Below the pieces are notes generated by a model that saw nothing but the letters and a program-made list of their open reading frames with translations, was not told the origin of the DNA and did not search any database. Shown piece by piece: positions 53,603 through 62,052 of a stretch of 64,000 nucleotides of DNA. A program made the translations under genes and the position numbers. Source of the DNA: Pacificispira sp040217575 (GTDB taxonomy: Bacteria; Pseudomonadota; Alphaproteobacteria; UBA8366; Aestuariispiraceae); NCBI GenBank assembly GCA_040217575.1, contig JAVJPW010000007.1:372001-436000 (forward strand), written 5' to 3'. Positions within the stretch are counted from its first letter, which is position 1. Each line of letters opens with the position of its first letter.

Positions 53603-54750
53603 GGATTGTCGTAATTGACCTTGGTCAGGTTGCCATCCGCGTCCTTGACCAGTTTTCCGCGGTTGTCGGTCAGAAACAGCTTTTTCGTGGTGAACCGGTC
53701 ACACACCCGTTCGAACTGCCGCCGATCCATATCGAATTCCGCCAGAATGTCGTCCAACGGCTTACCCAGATAGACATTGGGGAATTTGCCGTCGCGTTCC
53801 TGTACGATGCGCATGCCTTCCTCTCGCGACAGGCGCCCGCGCCGGATTTCCAGGCACACATGGTCCGTGCACCGACCGAAACCGTATTTCAGGAACTTGA
53901 AATAGTCGTGAATACCGGTCTGGTGGTTGTCCAGATTTTCATAGTCGAACAGCGACCCTTCCACCGGTCCGGGATAGGTCTTGAAGCCGTTTTCAATAGC
54001 GATTTCCGCATTCCGCCGCCCGTCCCACGGCAGGTAGTACCCCAGGAAAATGCCGGTCACGCCGACACGGGCCAGTTCCTCATCCGTTGGATAGGTATAT
54101 TGGATCAGGTGTTTGCGTTCGATCCCTTCCTGACCGATCAGGTCGGATACCCGCAAGCCAAGAAGCCCGCCGAACTCTTCCAGCCACCGGCGCGTCAGGA
54201 CATTGTCTTCCGCCGCCGCGACCGGACCGCCATATTCGTTCTGGCTGTTTTCGCCCCAGACCAGCAGCGGGACATTGTATTGAACCGCCGCACGTACCGG
54301 GATCGTGAAAATCGTGACATGTTCCGGCCAGGACACGTCGCCCACCTGTTCCAGCGCCAGCTTGTTCATGCGCCGACGGACAACCGGATTGACCGACACT
54401 TCGATATAATCGACGCCCAGCCGTTTGATGTTTTCGATATTGTAGCGGCCGAGTTCCGACAGATCATCCGTTGATGCGGTCACACAAAGCGGGTTCATGC
54501 CCAGTTCCAGAAGCTGAACCACCTGATAGGTCGAATCCTTGCCGCCGCTGACCGGCACGATGCAGTCGTAGTTACTGGCGTCCTTGGAACGGTAGCGCTC
54601 CAGGATCTCGCTCAGTTCCGCGCGGCGCTTGTCCCAGTCGATAGTCGGGCGCTTCTGGTAATTCCGGCAGGCGGCGCAGACCCCTTCCTCGTCAATGTTC
54701 AGGTCGGGCTTCGTTTCCGGCATGACGCAATTGGTGCAATAACGGATCAT
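53599..54750 (-). CDS. N-acetyl sugar amidotransferase (PseA/WbpG-like)
   Basis: A 383-aa ATP-dependent PP-loop enzyme that turns an acetamido group of a sugar into acetamidino using ammonia from the HisH/HisF-like pair. The N-terminal zinc-binding element is CTNCVMPETKPDL with CAACRNYQ, and the PP-loop is VPVSGGKDSTYQ. In Campylobacter PseA acts on pseudaminic acid. Given the complete Pse pathway here, the acceptor may be Pse, but the WbpB/E/D sugar is an alternative. Confidence 0.88.
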   Translation of the reverse strand: MIRYCTNCVMPETKPDLNIDEEGVCAACRNYQKRPTIDWDKRRAELSEILERYRSKDASNYDCIVPVSGGKDSTYQVVQLLELGMNPLCVTASTDDLSELGRYNIENIKRLGVDYIEVSVNPVVRRRMNKLALEQVGDVSWPEHVTIFTIPVRAAVQYNVPLLVWGENSQNEYGGPVAAAEDNVLTRRWLEEFGGLLGLRVSDLIGQEGIERKHLIQYTYPTDEELARVGVTGIFLGYYLPWDGRRNAEIAIENGFKTYPGPVEGSLFDYENLDNHQTGIHDYFKFLKYGFGRCTDHVCLEIRRGRLSREEGMRIVQERDGKFPNVYLGKPLDDILAEFDMDRRQFERVCDRFTTKKLFLTDNRGKLVKDADGNLTKVNYDNP

Positions 54751-54778
54751 CTTGTTTCCAAACTTCTGGGATTATGTC

Positions 54779-55975
54779 TTATCGGGACGGGTCGGGAAGA
54801 CCCAGAACACCGGCCAGGGCGCTTACCACCCTTAACGCATCCTGTTCCACCATTCCGGCGAAATAGGGAATGGAAAGCGTCCGTGCATAATAGGCATCGC
54901 CCCCCGGCAGCGACTGTGCCCCATAACGGTCCGTAAAGTAGGGCTGGCGATGCAGCGGAATGTAATGCACCTGCGTGCCGATCGCGGCATCGCGCAGTTC
55001 CTTCATGACCGCCGCGCGGGATTTCCCAAGCGCATCAAAATCGATCAAAACCGAATAAAGATGCAGAACCGCGTCCCCGGCAGACGGCGGTACGGTCAGC
55101 AGCGGCGCAAGCGCCGGCAGCAACTTGTCATAGACCGCGCGGACGGCCGCACGGCGTGCCGCGAACTCGGAAAGTTTTTCCAGTTGCGAAAGGCCAAGCG
55201 CGCATTGGATGTCCGTCACCCGGTAATTGACGCTGGCAACGTGCAGTTCGTAGTACCACGGGTTTGCCGTCCCGTCCGCGTCGAATGCCATATCGGCATT
55301 GCGCCAGCGCACCGGGTCGCGTTCGATCCCGTGATTGCAGAAATGCCGGACCTTCCCGGCAAATTCCGCATCATTCGTCGTGACGGCCCCGCCTTCGCCC
55401 ATAGCGACCGTCTTCACCGGATGGAAGGAGAAGGTTTCAGCAAGGCATCCTTCCGCGCCACCCACCTGTGCACCGGACGGATCGCGCCCGCCAAGGGCAT
55501 GACAGGCGTCGAACACGGTCGGCAATCCGTCCGCGACCTGTGCGATGGACCGGCGATCGATGGCGCTGCCCCGCAGATCGACCGGAAAGACCGCTTTCAG
55601 CCGGGACCGGTCGGCGCGGTCCATTGCCGCCGCAATCAGGTCCGGCGTCACCTGTCCGCTGTCGGGGTCGACATCGGCGAATACAACCTCCCCACCGCAC
55701 AGGCGCACGGAACTCGCCGTCGCCGCAAAGGTGATTGTCGGCACGATCACCTGATCGCCTTCACGAATGTCCAATCCCATCGCAGCCAGATGAAGGGCGG
55801 CCGTTCCGGTCGCACAGGCGATGACATGGTCCGCGCCGGTCAGCGCGCGCAGTTTTTCTTCAAACGCCGGAACTTTCGGACCGGTTGTCAGCAGATCCGC
55901 GCCCAACGCGTCCGCAACCGCCGCGACATCGTCGTCGCCGATTACCTGACGGCCGTAGGGAAGGAACTTTTCCAT
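54779..55975 (-). CDS. pseC: UDP-4-amino-4,6-dideoxy-N-acetyl-L-altrosamine transaminase
   Basis: PLP-dependent DegT/DnrJ family aminotransferase for the second step of pseudaminic acid synthesis. 398 aa. FLPYGRQVIGDDDVAAVADA is a PseC-type start; ATGTAALHLAAMGLDI and the Schiff-base lysine in FSFHPVKTVAMGEGG (HPVKT) are clear. The ATG at 55975 is preferred over longer forms, which lack a PseC-like start and overlap pseB less economically. Located directly after pseB. Confidence 0.92.
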   Translation of the reverse strand: MEKFLPYGRQVIGDDDVAAVADALGADLLTTGPKVPAFEEKLRALTGADHVIACATGTAALHLAAMGLDIREGDQVIVPTITFAATASSVRLCGGEVVFADVDPDSGQVTPDLIAAAMDRADRSRLKAVFPVDLRGSAIDRRSIAQVADGLPTVFDACHALGGRDPSGAQVGGAEGCLAETFSFHPVKTVAMGEGGAVTTNDAEFAGKVRHFCNHGIERDPVRWRNADMAFDADGTANPWYYELHVASVNYRVTDIQCALGLSQLEKLSEFAARRAAVRAVYDKLLPALAPLLTVPPSAGDAVLHLYSVLIDFDALGKSRAAVMKELRDAAIGTQVHYIPLHRQPYFTDRYGAQSLPGGDAYYARTLSIPYFAGMVEQDALRVVSALAGVLGLPDPSR

Positions 55976-55998
55976 ATTCTGTCTAGAAATCGGGCCGG

Positions 55999-57027
55999 TC
56001 AGATGATCTTCAAAAGGTCCCGGAACGCGTCCACATCGATCCATTCGTCGTTCGTGTCGCTGGCATAGCGGAAGTCCGCCGGGACGGCGGCGCGGGCCTC
56101 GTCCTTGTTTCGAACCTCGTCCCAGAACTGGATCGCGGGTTCGATGACATATCGGTCCTCCAGCATGACCGTGCTGCGCGCATCGTCTTCGGTCACCATG
56201 ACTTCGTGCAGTTTCTCACCCGGTCGGATGCCGACGATTTCGACCTCCAGGTCCGGCGCCATGGCGGTTGCCAGATCGACGATCCGCATGGACGGAATGC
56301 GTGGAACGAACACCTCTCCCCCCTGCATGATAGCCAGACTGGACAGCACGAAATCCACACCCTGATCCAGCGTGATCCAGAATCGAGTCATGCGGTCGTC
56401 CGTTATGGGAAGCGACGTCACGCCGGACGCGATAAGGCGGCGGAAAAGCGGCACCACACTGCCGCGGCTTCCGATCACGTTGCCATAGCGCACGACGGAG
56501 AACCGCGTCCCGTCGCGGCCGCTCAGGTTATTGCCGGCAACGAAAATCTTGTCGGATGCAAGCTTGCTGGCACCGTAAAGATTGACCGGGTTCGCTGCCT
56601 TGTCCGTCGACAGCGCGATGACATGTTCGACATTGTTGACGATGGCCGCGCGCACGACGTTTTCCGCACCGTTCACGTTCGTCCGGATACATTCGAATGG
56701 GTTATATTCGGCTGCCGGAACCTGTTTCAGCGCGGCGGCATGAACCACGATGTCGACATTGCGCATCGCCATTTCCAGCCGATCATAGTCGCGCACATCG
56801 CCAATGAAATATCGAAGGTTCTGGTGCTGCGCGACCGGATAGTCCAGCGCCATGTCGGACTGTTTCGATTCATCGCGTGAAAAGATGATGACCCGTGACG
56901 GTGTCCACCGTTCCAGCAGCACCTTCATCAGATGCCGCCCGAACGACCCGGTACCCCCGGTTATCAGGATGGACTTGCCGTTCAGATCGACGTCCGACGT
57001 ATCGAATTTCCGAAGTATATCATTCAT
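55999..57027 (-). CDS. pseB: UDP-N-acetylglucosamine 4,6-dehydratase (inverting)
   Basis: First step of pseudaminic acid synthesis: dehydration with C5 inversion. A 342-aa short-chain dehydrogenase-like enzyme. The NADP-binding ILITGGTGSFGRHLMKVL is followed by FIGDVRDYDRLEMAM, VHAAALKQVPAAEYNPFECI, and the catalytic ALSTDKAANPVNLYGASK, which are diagnostic of PseB. ATG at 57027 is used; a TTG at 57039 is less likely. Upstream of pseC by 23 bases. Confidence 0.93.
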   Translation of the reverse strand: MNDILRKFDTSDVDLNGKSILITGGTGSFGRHLMKVLLERWTPSRVIIFSRDESKQSDMALDYPVAQHQNLRYFIGDVRDYDRLEMAMRNVDIVVHAAALKQVPAAEYNPFECIRTNVNGAENVVRAAIVNNVEHVIALSTDKAANPVNLYGASKLASDKIFVAGNNLSGRDGTRFSVVRYGNVIGSRGSVVPLFRRLIASGVTSLPITDDRMTRFWITLDQGVDFVLSSLAIMQGGEVFVPRIPSMRIVDLATAMAPDLEVEIVGIRPGEKLHEVMVTEDDARSTVMLEDRYVIEPAIQFWDEVRNKDEARAAVPADFRYASDTNDEWIDVDAFRDLLKII

Positions 57028-57052
57028 GTTTTTGACCAACCGCCTGTTCTTT

Positions 57053-57634
57053 CTATTCCGGCGACGCGGGGCGCAAGACCTCTTCGCCGTCGGGCCCTTC
57101 CATCAGATCGTATTTCTCACCCTGTTCCGGGCAGACCAGATCGTCGCCCAGGCGTGCGCCGGCACGTGACACCCATCCCATCCGGCGGGCCGGGTTCCCC
57201 GCCATCAACGCATAGGCCGGGACAGTGCGCGTGACAACCGCGCCGGCAGCAATCATCGCGAATTCGCCAATGTCGGTGCCGCAGACGATGGTCGCATTCG
57301 CGCCGATCGTCGCGCCGCGCGCGATCCGTGTCGCCTTGAACCGGTCCTTGCCGGAAATGAAGGCACGGGGCGTCTTGTGGTTCGTGAAAACCGCATTCGG
57401 GCCGATGAACACATCGTCCGACACCTGTACGCCGTCATACAGGACGACATTGTCCTTTACCGTGACGCCATCGCCGACCGACGCACCCCCTTCGACAAAG
57501 ACATTGTGCGCCAGCTTGCAGCGCGCGCCGACAACCGCACCCGCGGTCAGCACGCAATGCTGCCAGATGACCGTGCCGTCCCCGACTTTTGCGTCCGGTG
57601 AAACGTCGGCGGATGGATGAATTTTCACGGTCAT
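57053..57634 (-). CDS. WbpD-like UDP-2-acetamido-3-amino sugar N-acetyltransferase
   Basis: A 193-aa left-handed beta-helix acyltransferase with hexapeptide repeats (VGDGTVIWQHCVLTAGAVVG; GDGVTVKDNVVLYDGVQVSD) and the GNPARRMGWVSRAG segment. The match is to WbpD/WlbB, which acetylates the 3-amino group of a UDP-2,3-diamino sugar uronate. The WbpE- and WbpB-like genes next to it support this. Confidence 0.85.
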   Translation of the reverse strand: MTVKIHPSADVSPDAKVGDGTVIWQHCVLTAGAVVGARCKLAHNVFVEGGASVGDGVTVKDNVVLYDGVQVSDDVFIGPNAVFTNHKTPRAFISGKDRFKATRIARGATIGANATIVCGTDIGEFAMIAAGAVVTRTVPAYALMAGNPARRMGWVSRAGARLGDDLVCPEQGEKYDLMEGPDGEEVLRPASPE

Positions 57635-57656
57635 CGCTGGCAGCAGTCCCGGTTCG

Positions 57657-58772
57657 TTACGCGCGCACCGCGTCGATCAACGCATCGCACACCCGGTCGA
57701 CCTGGTCTTCGGTCATTTCCGGATAGATCGGCAGCGACAGAATATGCTGGCCCGCCTTCTGCGTGACCGGCAGCGCATCCGCCGCATATCCCAGGTTCAA
57801 AAGCGCCGGCTGTTCATGCAGCGGCACCGGATAGTGAACGCCGGCACCGATGCCGGCATCGTTCAGTGCACTGCGCACGCGGTCACGGTCTTCCACTTCC
57901 ACGACGTAGAGATGATAGACATGTTCGGCGTCACCCGCAGTGGTCGGGCATTTGATCCCGTTCTGGCCGGCCAGGCGGTCCGTATAGCGTTTGGCAACCG
58001 CACGGCGCGCCGCATTCCAGTCGTCGATATGGCGCAGTTTCACCCGAAGGACCGCCGCCTGCATACCGTCCAGCCGGGAATTCCGCCCGATGAACTCATG
58101 CAGATACTTGTCGGTACGGCCATGGTTGGCGCGCATCGTGATCCGGTCGATCAGGTCGGTATCGCGGCTGTAGACGGCGCCGCCGTCCCCCCATGCGCCC
58201 AGGTTCTTGCCCGGATAGAAGCTGAAGCACACCGCATCGGAATGCGTACCGGGCAGGTCCCCCTTCCAGCGCGCGCCGTGGGCCTGTGCGGCATCCTCTA
58301 TCAGTTTCAGGTGGTGGGCGCGGGCGATTTCCGCCAACCGGTCCATGGCAACCATCTGTCCATAGATATGGACGGGAAGGATTGCCTTCGTCGCCGGTGT
58401 GATCGCGGCTTCGACCAGGTCCAGGTCCATCAGGAACGTATCCGGGTCGATATCGACAAAGGCCGGCTGATATCCGGCGTTCAAAATCGCCTCTGCCGTC
58501 GCAATGAAGGTATGGCTGGGAATGATCACCTGACCCGTTCCGTTCCCCTGACCCAGCAATTCGACCAGCGCCAGTTCCAGCGCGTCCGTGCCGTTGCCGA
58601 CCAGGGCCGCGGCACCGCCACCGCACCATTCGGCGAATTCCTGCGACAGCGCCTTGTGATCAGGCCCGCCGACAAAGCTTGTCCGCGACAGGCATTCCGA
58701 AATCGCCGCGTCGAACTCATCCTTGTGCGCCTGATACTGTGCGCCAAGGTCAACCAATGGAATCTTGCCCAA
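57657..58772 (-). CDS. DegT/DnrJ/EryC1/StrS aminotransferase (WbpE-like)
   Basis: A 371-aa PLP enzyme forming a 3-amino sugar. FYPGKNLGAWGDGGA carries the Schiff-base lysine (PGKNLG), IPLVDLGAQYQAHKDEFDAA is the start, and VHIYGQMVAMDRLAEIAR is typical. The start is a TTG at 58772; GGAG is about 12 bases upstream. Its WbpD- and WbpB-like neighbours suggest UDP-2-acetamido-3-oxo-glucuronate as substrate. The UDP-glucose-type dehydrogenase (WbpA) needed for that is not in the window. Confidence 0.85.
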   Translation of the reverse strand: MGKIPLVDLGAQYQAHKDEFDAAISECLSRTSFVGGPDHKALSQEFAEWCGGGAAALVGNGTDALELALVELLGQGNGTGQVIIPSHTFIATAEAILNAGYQPAFVDIDPDTFLMDLDLVEAAITPATKAILPVHIYGQMVAMDRLAEIARAHHLKLIEDAAQAHGARWKGDLPGTHSDAVCFSFYPGKNLGAWGDGGAVYSRDTDLIDRITMRANHGRTDKYLHEFIGRNSRLDGMQAAVLRVKLRHIDDWNAARRAVAKRYTDRLAGQNGIKCPTTAGDAEHVYHLYVVEVEDRDRVRSALNDAGIGAGVHYPVPLHEQPALLNLGYAADALPVTQKAGQHILSLPIYPEMTEDQVDRVCDALIDAVRA

Positions 58773-58839
58773 GTTACTGATCTCCGTCGTATATGAGTTG
58801 ATGCGCGGATTGGATTTTCACGCCCGTTTCCGGTGTCTA

Positions 58840-59742
58840 CTAGCGTTTAACGGACACTGTTTCCAGCATGCTGATCGGGCGGATTGCCGCACGCAAAACG
58901 CGACCGATCAAGGGTATGCTCATCATCGTCCCCAACAGCTTCCGCAAGGTGCGGGAAAGACCGCCGCCTTCCCGGTCGCGCCCGGTCCGCAGGCTGTCGA
59001 TACGGCTTAACGAATGGTCGTTCGTGGCGCCGATATAGCGTTCCAACCGGTCAAAATGGTCCGCGCGGTCCCGCAGAAACAGATAGGTGCCGATCTGTTC
59101 AGGGTTCGCAGCGAGGCGCGGCCAGACCGCGTTGCGCAGCCCTTTCGGCAGAAATGTCATGAACCAGGTCCGCGTGTGCCCGTCATAAGGCATCCAGCGG
59201 TGGGGGACCTGATGCAGCGCAACTCCGCCGGACCGCAGGATGCGTCCTTCTTCGGCGTAATAGGTGTCCAGGACCGCATCCGGTACGTGTTCGACCACCT
59301 GCTGGCTCAAGACCAGGTCGACGCTGTCATCATCCAGCGGAAGCACCGCGCCGTCATAGATGAAAATGCGGTCTTCCGTCAGGCCCAGAACCTCACGGAA
59401 GACACGGTTCTGGGCTTGTGCCTTTTCCACCACATTGGCACCCCAGACATTGGTGTAACCCAGCGCCGCCAGATAGAGGATGTTGATCGCCGTCCCCGTC
59501 CCGTGGTCCAGGATGACAATCCCGTCCCTTCCACCGCGCGCCTGTTCCAGTCGCCGCAATTCCGGCAGCGCAAGCCAAAGATGTTCGGGCGGTTCGGTTT
59601 CCGTCGCCCGTGCAACGTCGGCGAAGGCCGACCAGGGTCCGTCCAGCGGCGCACCGGTCCGGCATGCGTCTACCAGGTCGGCGAAACGTTCCTTGATTGC
59701 AACCCAGGTGCCGGTCACGGGTTCAGCCCCTGCGCGCGCCAC
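58840..59742 (-). CDS. Class I SAM-dependent methyltransferase
   Basis: A 300-aa methyltransferase with motif I IVILDHGTGTAINILYLAAL and later LVLSQQVVEHVPDAVLDTYY (the post-motif region with HVPD). The C-terminal 100 residues are extra and basic. The start is a GTG at 59742. Its substrate is unknown; it sits between the WbpE-like and WbpB-like genes. Confidence 0.75.
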   Translation of the reverse strand: MARAGAEPVTGTWVAIKERFADLVDACRTGAPLDGPWSAFADVARATETEPPEHLWLALPELRRLEQARGGRDGIVILDHGTGTAINILYLAALGYTNVWGANVVEKAQAQNRVFREVLGLTEDRIFIYDGAVLPLDDDSVDLVLSQQVVEHVPDAVLDTYYAEEGRILRSGGVALHQVPHRWMPYDGHTRTWFMTFLPKGLRNAVWPRLAANPEQIGTYLFLRDRADHFDRLERYIGATNDHSLSRIDSLRTGRDREGGGLSRTLRKLLGTMMSIPLIGRVLRAAIRPISMLETVSVKR

Positions 59743-59751
59743 GCCCCGGCA

Positions 59752-60801
59752 TCAGCGCGCCGGATATTCCACGGCGACGGTCGCACCGCCGGCCTGCATC
59801 GATTTGGTCATTGCTTCCAGCACTGCTGTTACGTCGATCGCGTGTTCCCCGTCGGTCAGCGGCGTCTGCCCCGTCTGAACGGATTTCAGGAAATGGTCGA
59901 TTTCGGCCGCCAGCGGTTCCTTCAGCTTGATGTTCGGGACAACCAGATCCCCAGCGCGCAGGCGGGTCGTATGATCGGCAAAGCTGGTCAGTTCGGACTG
60001 GTGTTCCGCTTCGGCGGATTTGTCGTACAGGCTGATATGCTGATCGCTGTTCATGTCATCATAGACCAGCATCTTCTTCGACCCGACGACGACCATGTCC
60101 CGGCGTTTCTGTGGGTCAAGCCAGGACAGGTGGAAATGCGCGTTGCGCCCGTCGTCGAAGTCCATGCTGGTATAGCAGACTTCGGCGACACCGGACCCTT
60201 TATGCACATAGGTATGGCCCTGCGCGCGCACCTGAACCGGGCGCGACGAAAACCAGTAGTTCACGATGGACACGTCATGTGGCGCCAGTGTCCACAGAAC
60301 ATCCGAATCCTGCCGGAAACGGCCCAGATTCAGGCGCTGGCTGTAAGTGCAGAACACCTCCCCCAACTCACCGGAATCGATCCGCGCTTTCACGTCGTGG
60401 ACCAGATTGTTGTAAAGGAACGTATGCCCGACCATCAGGGTCAGCCCGCCGTTTCGCGCCATATCCGTGACCGCGACAGCGTCTTCCACCGTTTCCGCCA
60501 GCGGCTTTTCGACAAAGACGTGGCATCCCGCAGACAGGGCCGTGCGGATATGGTCCGGGTGCATGCCGGACGGTGTTGCGATCACCACGGCCTGAGCACC
60601 GCTTTTCGCCAACGCATCTTCATAATCGGCATAGGTTTTAAGGCCGGGATATTTCGCGGCCGCTTCCGATCGCGCCGCCTCGCGCCCATCACACAGGCCG
60701 ACCAGATCGCATCGGGGGCTGGCGTCCAGATTGCGAAGCAGATTGCGGCCCCAGTAACCAAACCCCAGCATCAGCACTTTGACAGGCGACGCGTCACTCA
60801 T
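59752..60801 (-). CDS. Gfo/Idh/MocA family oxidoreductase (WbpB-like)
   Basis: A 349-aa NAD(P)-dependent sugar oxidoreductase. The Rossmann motif is KVLMLGFGYWGRNLLRNL, followed by VATPSGMHPDHIRTAL and HVFVEKPLAETVEDAV, the EKP motif of the family. Likely oxidises C3 of UDP-GlcNAcA ahead of the WbpE-type transaminase. Second-last of a set with the glycosyltransferase gene 28 bases upstream. Confidence 0.85.
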   Translation of the reverse strand: MSDASPVKVLMLGFGYWGRNLLRNLDASPRCDLVGLCDGREAARSEAAAKYPGLKTYADYEDALAKSGAQAVVIATPSGMHPDHIRTALSAGCHVFVEKPLAETVEDAVAVTDMARNGGLTLMVGHTFLYNNLVHDVKARIDSGELGEVFCTYSQRLNLGRFRQDSDVLWTLAPHDVSIVNYWFSSRPVQVRAQGHTYVHKGSGVAEVCYTSMDFDDGRNAHFHLSWLDPQKRRDMVVVGSKKMLVYDDMNSDQHISLYDKSAEAEHQSELTSFADHTTRLRAGDLVVPNIKLKEPLAAEIDHFLKSVQTGQTPLTDGEHAIDVTAVLEAMTKSMQAGGATVAVEYPAR

Positions 60802-60828
60802 AACCGTACCGTTCCTTTCCAGTAAATC

Positions 60829-62040
60829 TCAGGCAACAGACCGAAGAAGTTCGATCTCGTCGGAAATGCGTTCATCCCAGGTGCGAAAACCGCCCGCCAC
60901 CGTTTCCCGAATCCGCGACCGATAGCCGTCGACCAGCGACGGGTCGGACAAAAGCATCCTAAGGGTATCGGTCAATTCGACCTGCATATCGTCCCGGTCG
61001 ATGCGAAACACCGTGCCTTCCGGGAAAACATCCAGCGATTCAACATCCGTTCCTTCCGCCAAGTCCGGTGCCAGTGTGACCAGGCAAAGCCCCGCCCGCG
61101 CCGCTTCCAGGTTGGCGTTCGACAGGCTGCCGAACCGGTTCAGCGATACATAGATGTCGCCCAGGGACAAAAGCGCCGCGACATCGCGATGTTCGACCGC
61201 GCCCAGAAAGCGTATCCGTTCCGACTTTGCCCTTTCGCGGGCGGCTGCCATTTGCGACCCGTCCCCCGCGATCAGGACATCCATCGCGTCCGATTGGTCG
61301 GCAAGAATGGAACCGCACGCATCAACGAACTCAAGGATGCCCTTGTTCGGTTCCAGCCGTCCTACGAAAAGCACCACCGGACGCGTGCCCAGATCATGCG
61401 CCTTCTTCAATTCGCGAACCCGGTCCGGGTCCGGGTCAATCCGATCCACACCGTTCAAAAGAACCGTGATCGGTACCCGCGACGACAGAAGCTTCGGCAG
61501 GTATTTCTTCCCACCGGACCCGTCCAGCGAACAGACCGCATGTGCAAAGGGTGCGCGATACAGTATCGCCTGAAACCCGCCGCCATCTTCTGCAATACGT
61601 TTCTGTACCGGATGTAGGCCCAGGAACCGCATCACCACACGCGAAAGACGAAGGCGCGCAATCATCGACCCGGCAATGAAATTCGCGTTCGTCACATAAC
61701 AAACGTCCGGCCGCCAGCGCAGGACCAGGAACAGGACCTTCATCATGTGCAGAATTTCGCGCCATTTACCGGCAAGGCCCAACCGGCCCAGCAACCCTCC
61801 GCCCGGCGCCCCCAGGATTTTTACCGATCCAACTGCCGGAAACGCGACGGTCCGGTCTGCCTGCCCCCAGTCGCCCAGATCGTCCTTTACCGTAAGCACA
61901 GTCTTAAGCTCAGTCGTACCGTCAGATGCCAGCGCCTCCAGAAGCTTATAGATCGCGGGCACGCCGCTCGGCGCCCAGACACCGCTTTGGGCGCTTTCCG
62001 TCAGGCCGGAAAACAGCCGTGCGACGACAAGTACCTTCAT
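60829..62040 (-). CDS. Glycosyltransferase (GT4-like)
   Basis: A 403-aa GT-B glycosyltransferase. PVVLFVGRLEPNKGILEFVD marks the nucleotide-sugar domain, and NRFGSLSNANLEAARAGLCL is at the donor site in place of the usual E-x7-E form. The N-terminus is KVLVVARLFSGLTESAQSG. Follows the asparagine synthase-like gene by 12 bases. Donor and acceptor are unknown. Confidence 0.78.
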   Translation of the reverse strand: MKVLVVARLFSGLTESAQSGVWAPSGVPAIYKLLEALASDGTTELKTVLTVKDDLGDWGQADRTVAFPAVGSVKILGAPGGGLLGRLGLAGKWREILHMMKVLFLVLRWRPDVCYVTNANFIAGSMIARLRLSRVVMRFLGLHPVQKRIAEDGGGFQAILYRAPFAHAVCSLDGSGGKKYLPKLLSSRVPITVLLNGVDRIDPDPDRVRELKKAHDLGTRPVVLFVGRLEPNKGILEFVDACGSILADQSDAMDVLIAGDGSQMAAARERAKSERIRFLGAVEHRDVAALLSLGDIYVSLNRFGSLSNANLEAARAGLCLVTLAPDLAEGTDVESLDVFPEGTVFRIDRDDMQVELTDTLRMLLSDPSLVDGYRSRIRETVAGGFRTWDERISDEIELLRSVA

Positions 62041-62052
62041 TATCGCAAGGCG

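Noticed and set aside
59014..60825. Open frame of 603 codons on the plus strand.
   Set aside because: Antisense to the methyltransferase and WbpB-like genes, with no recognisable motif.
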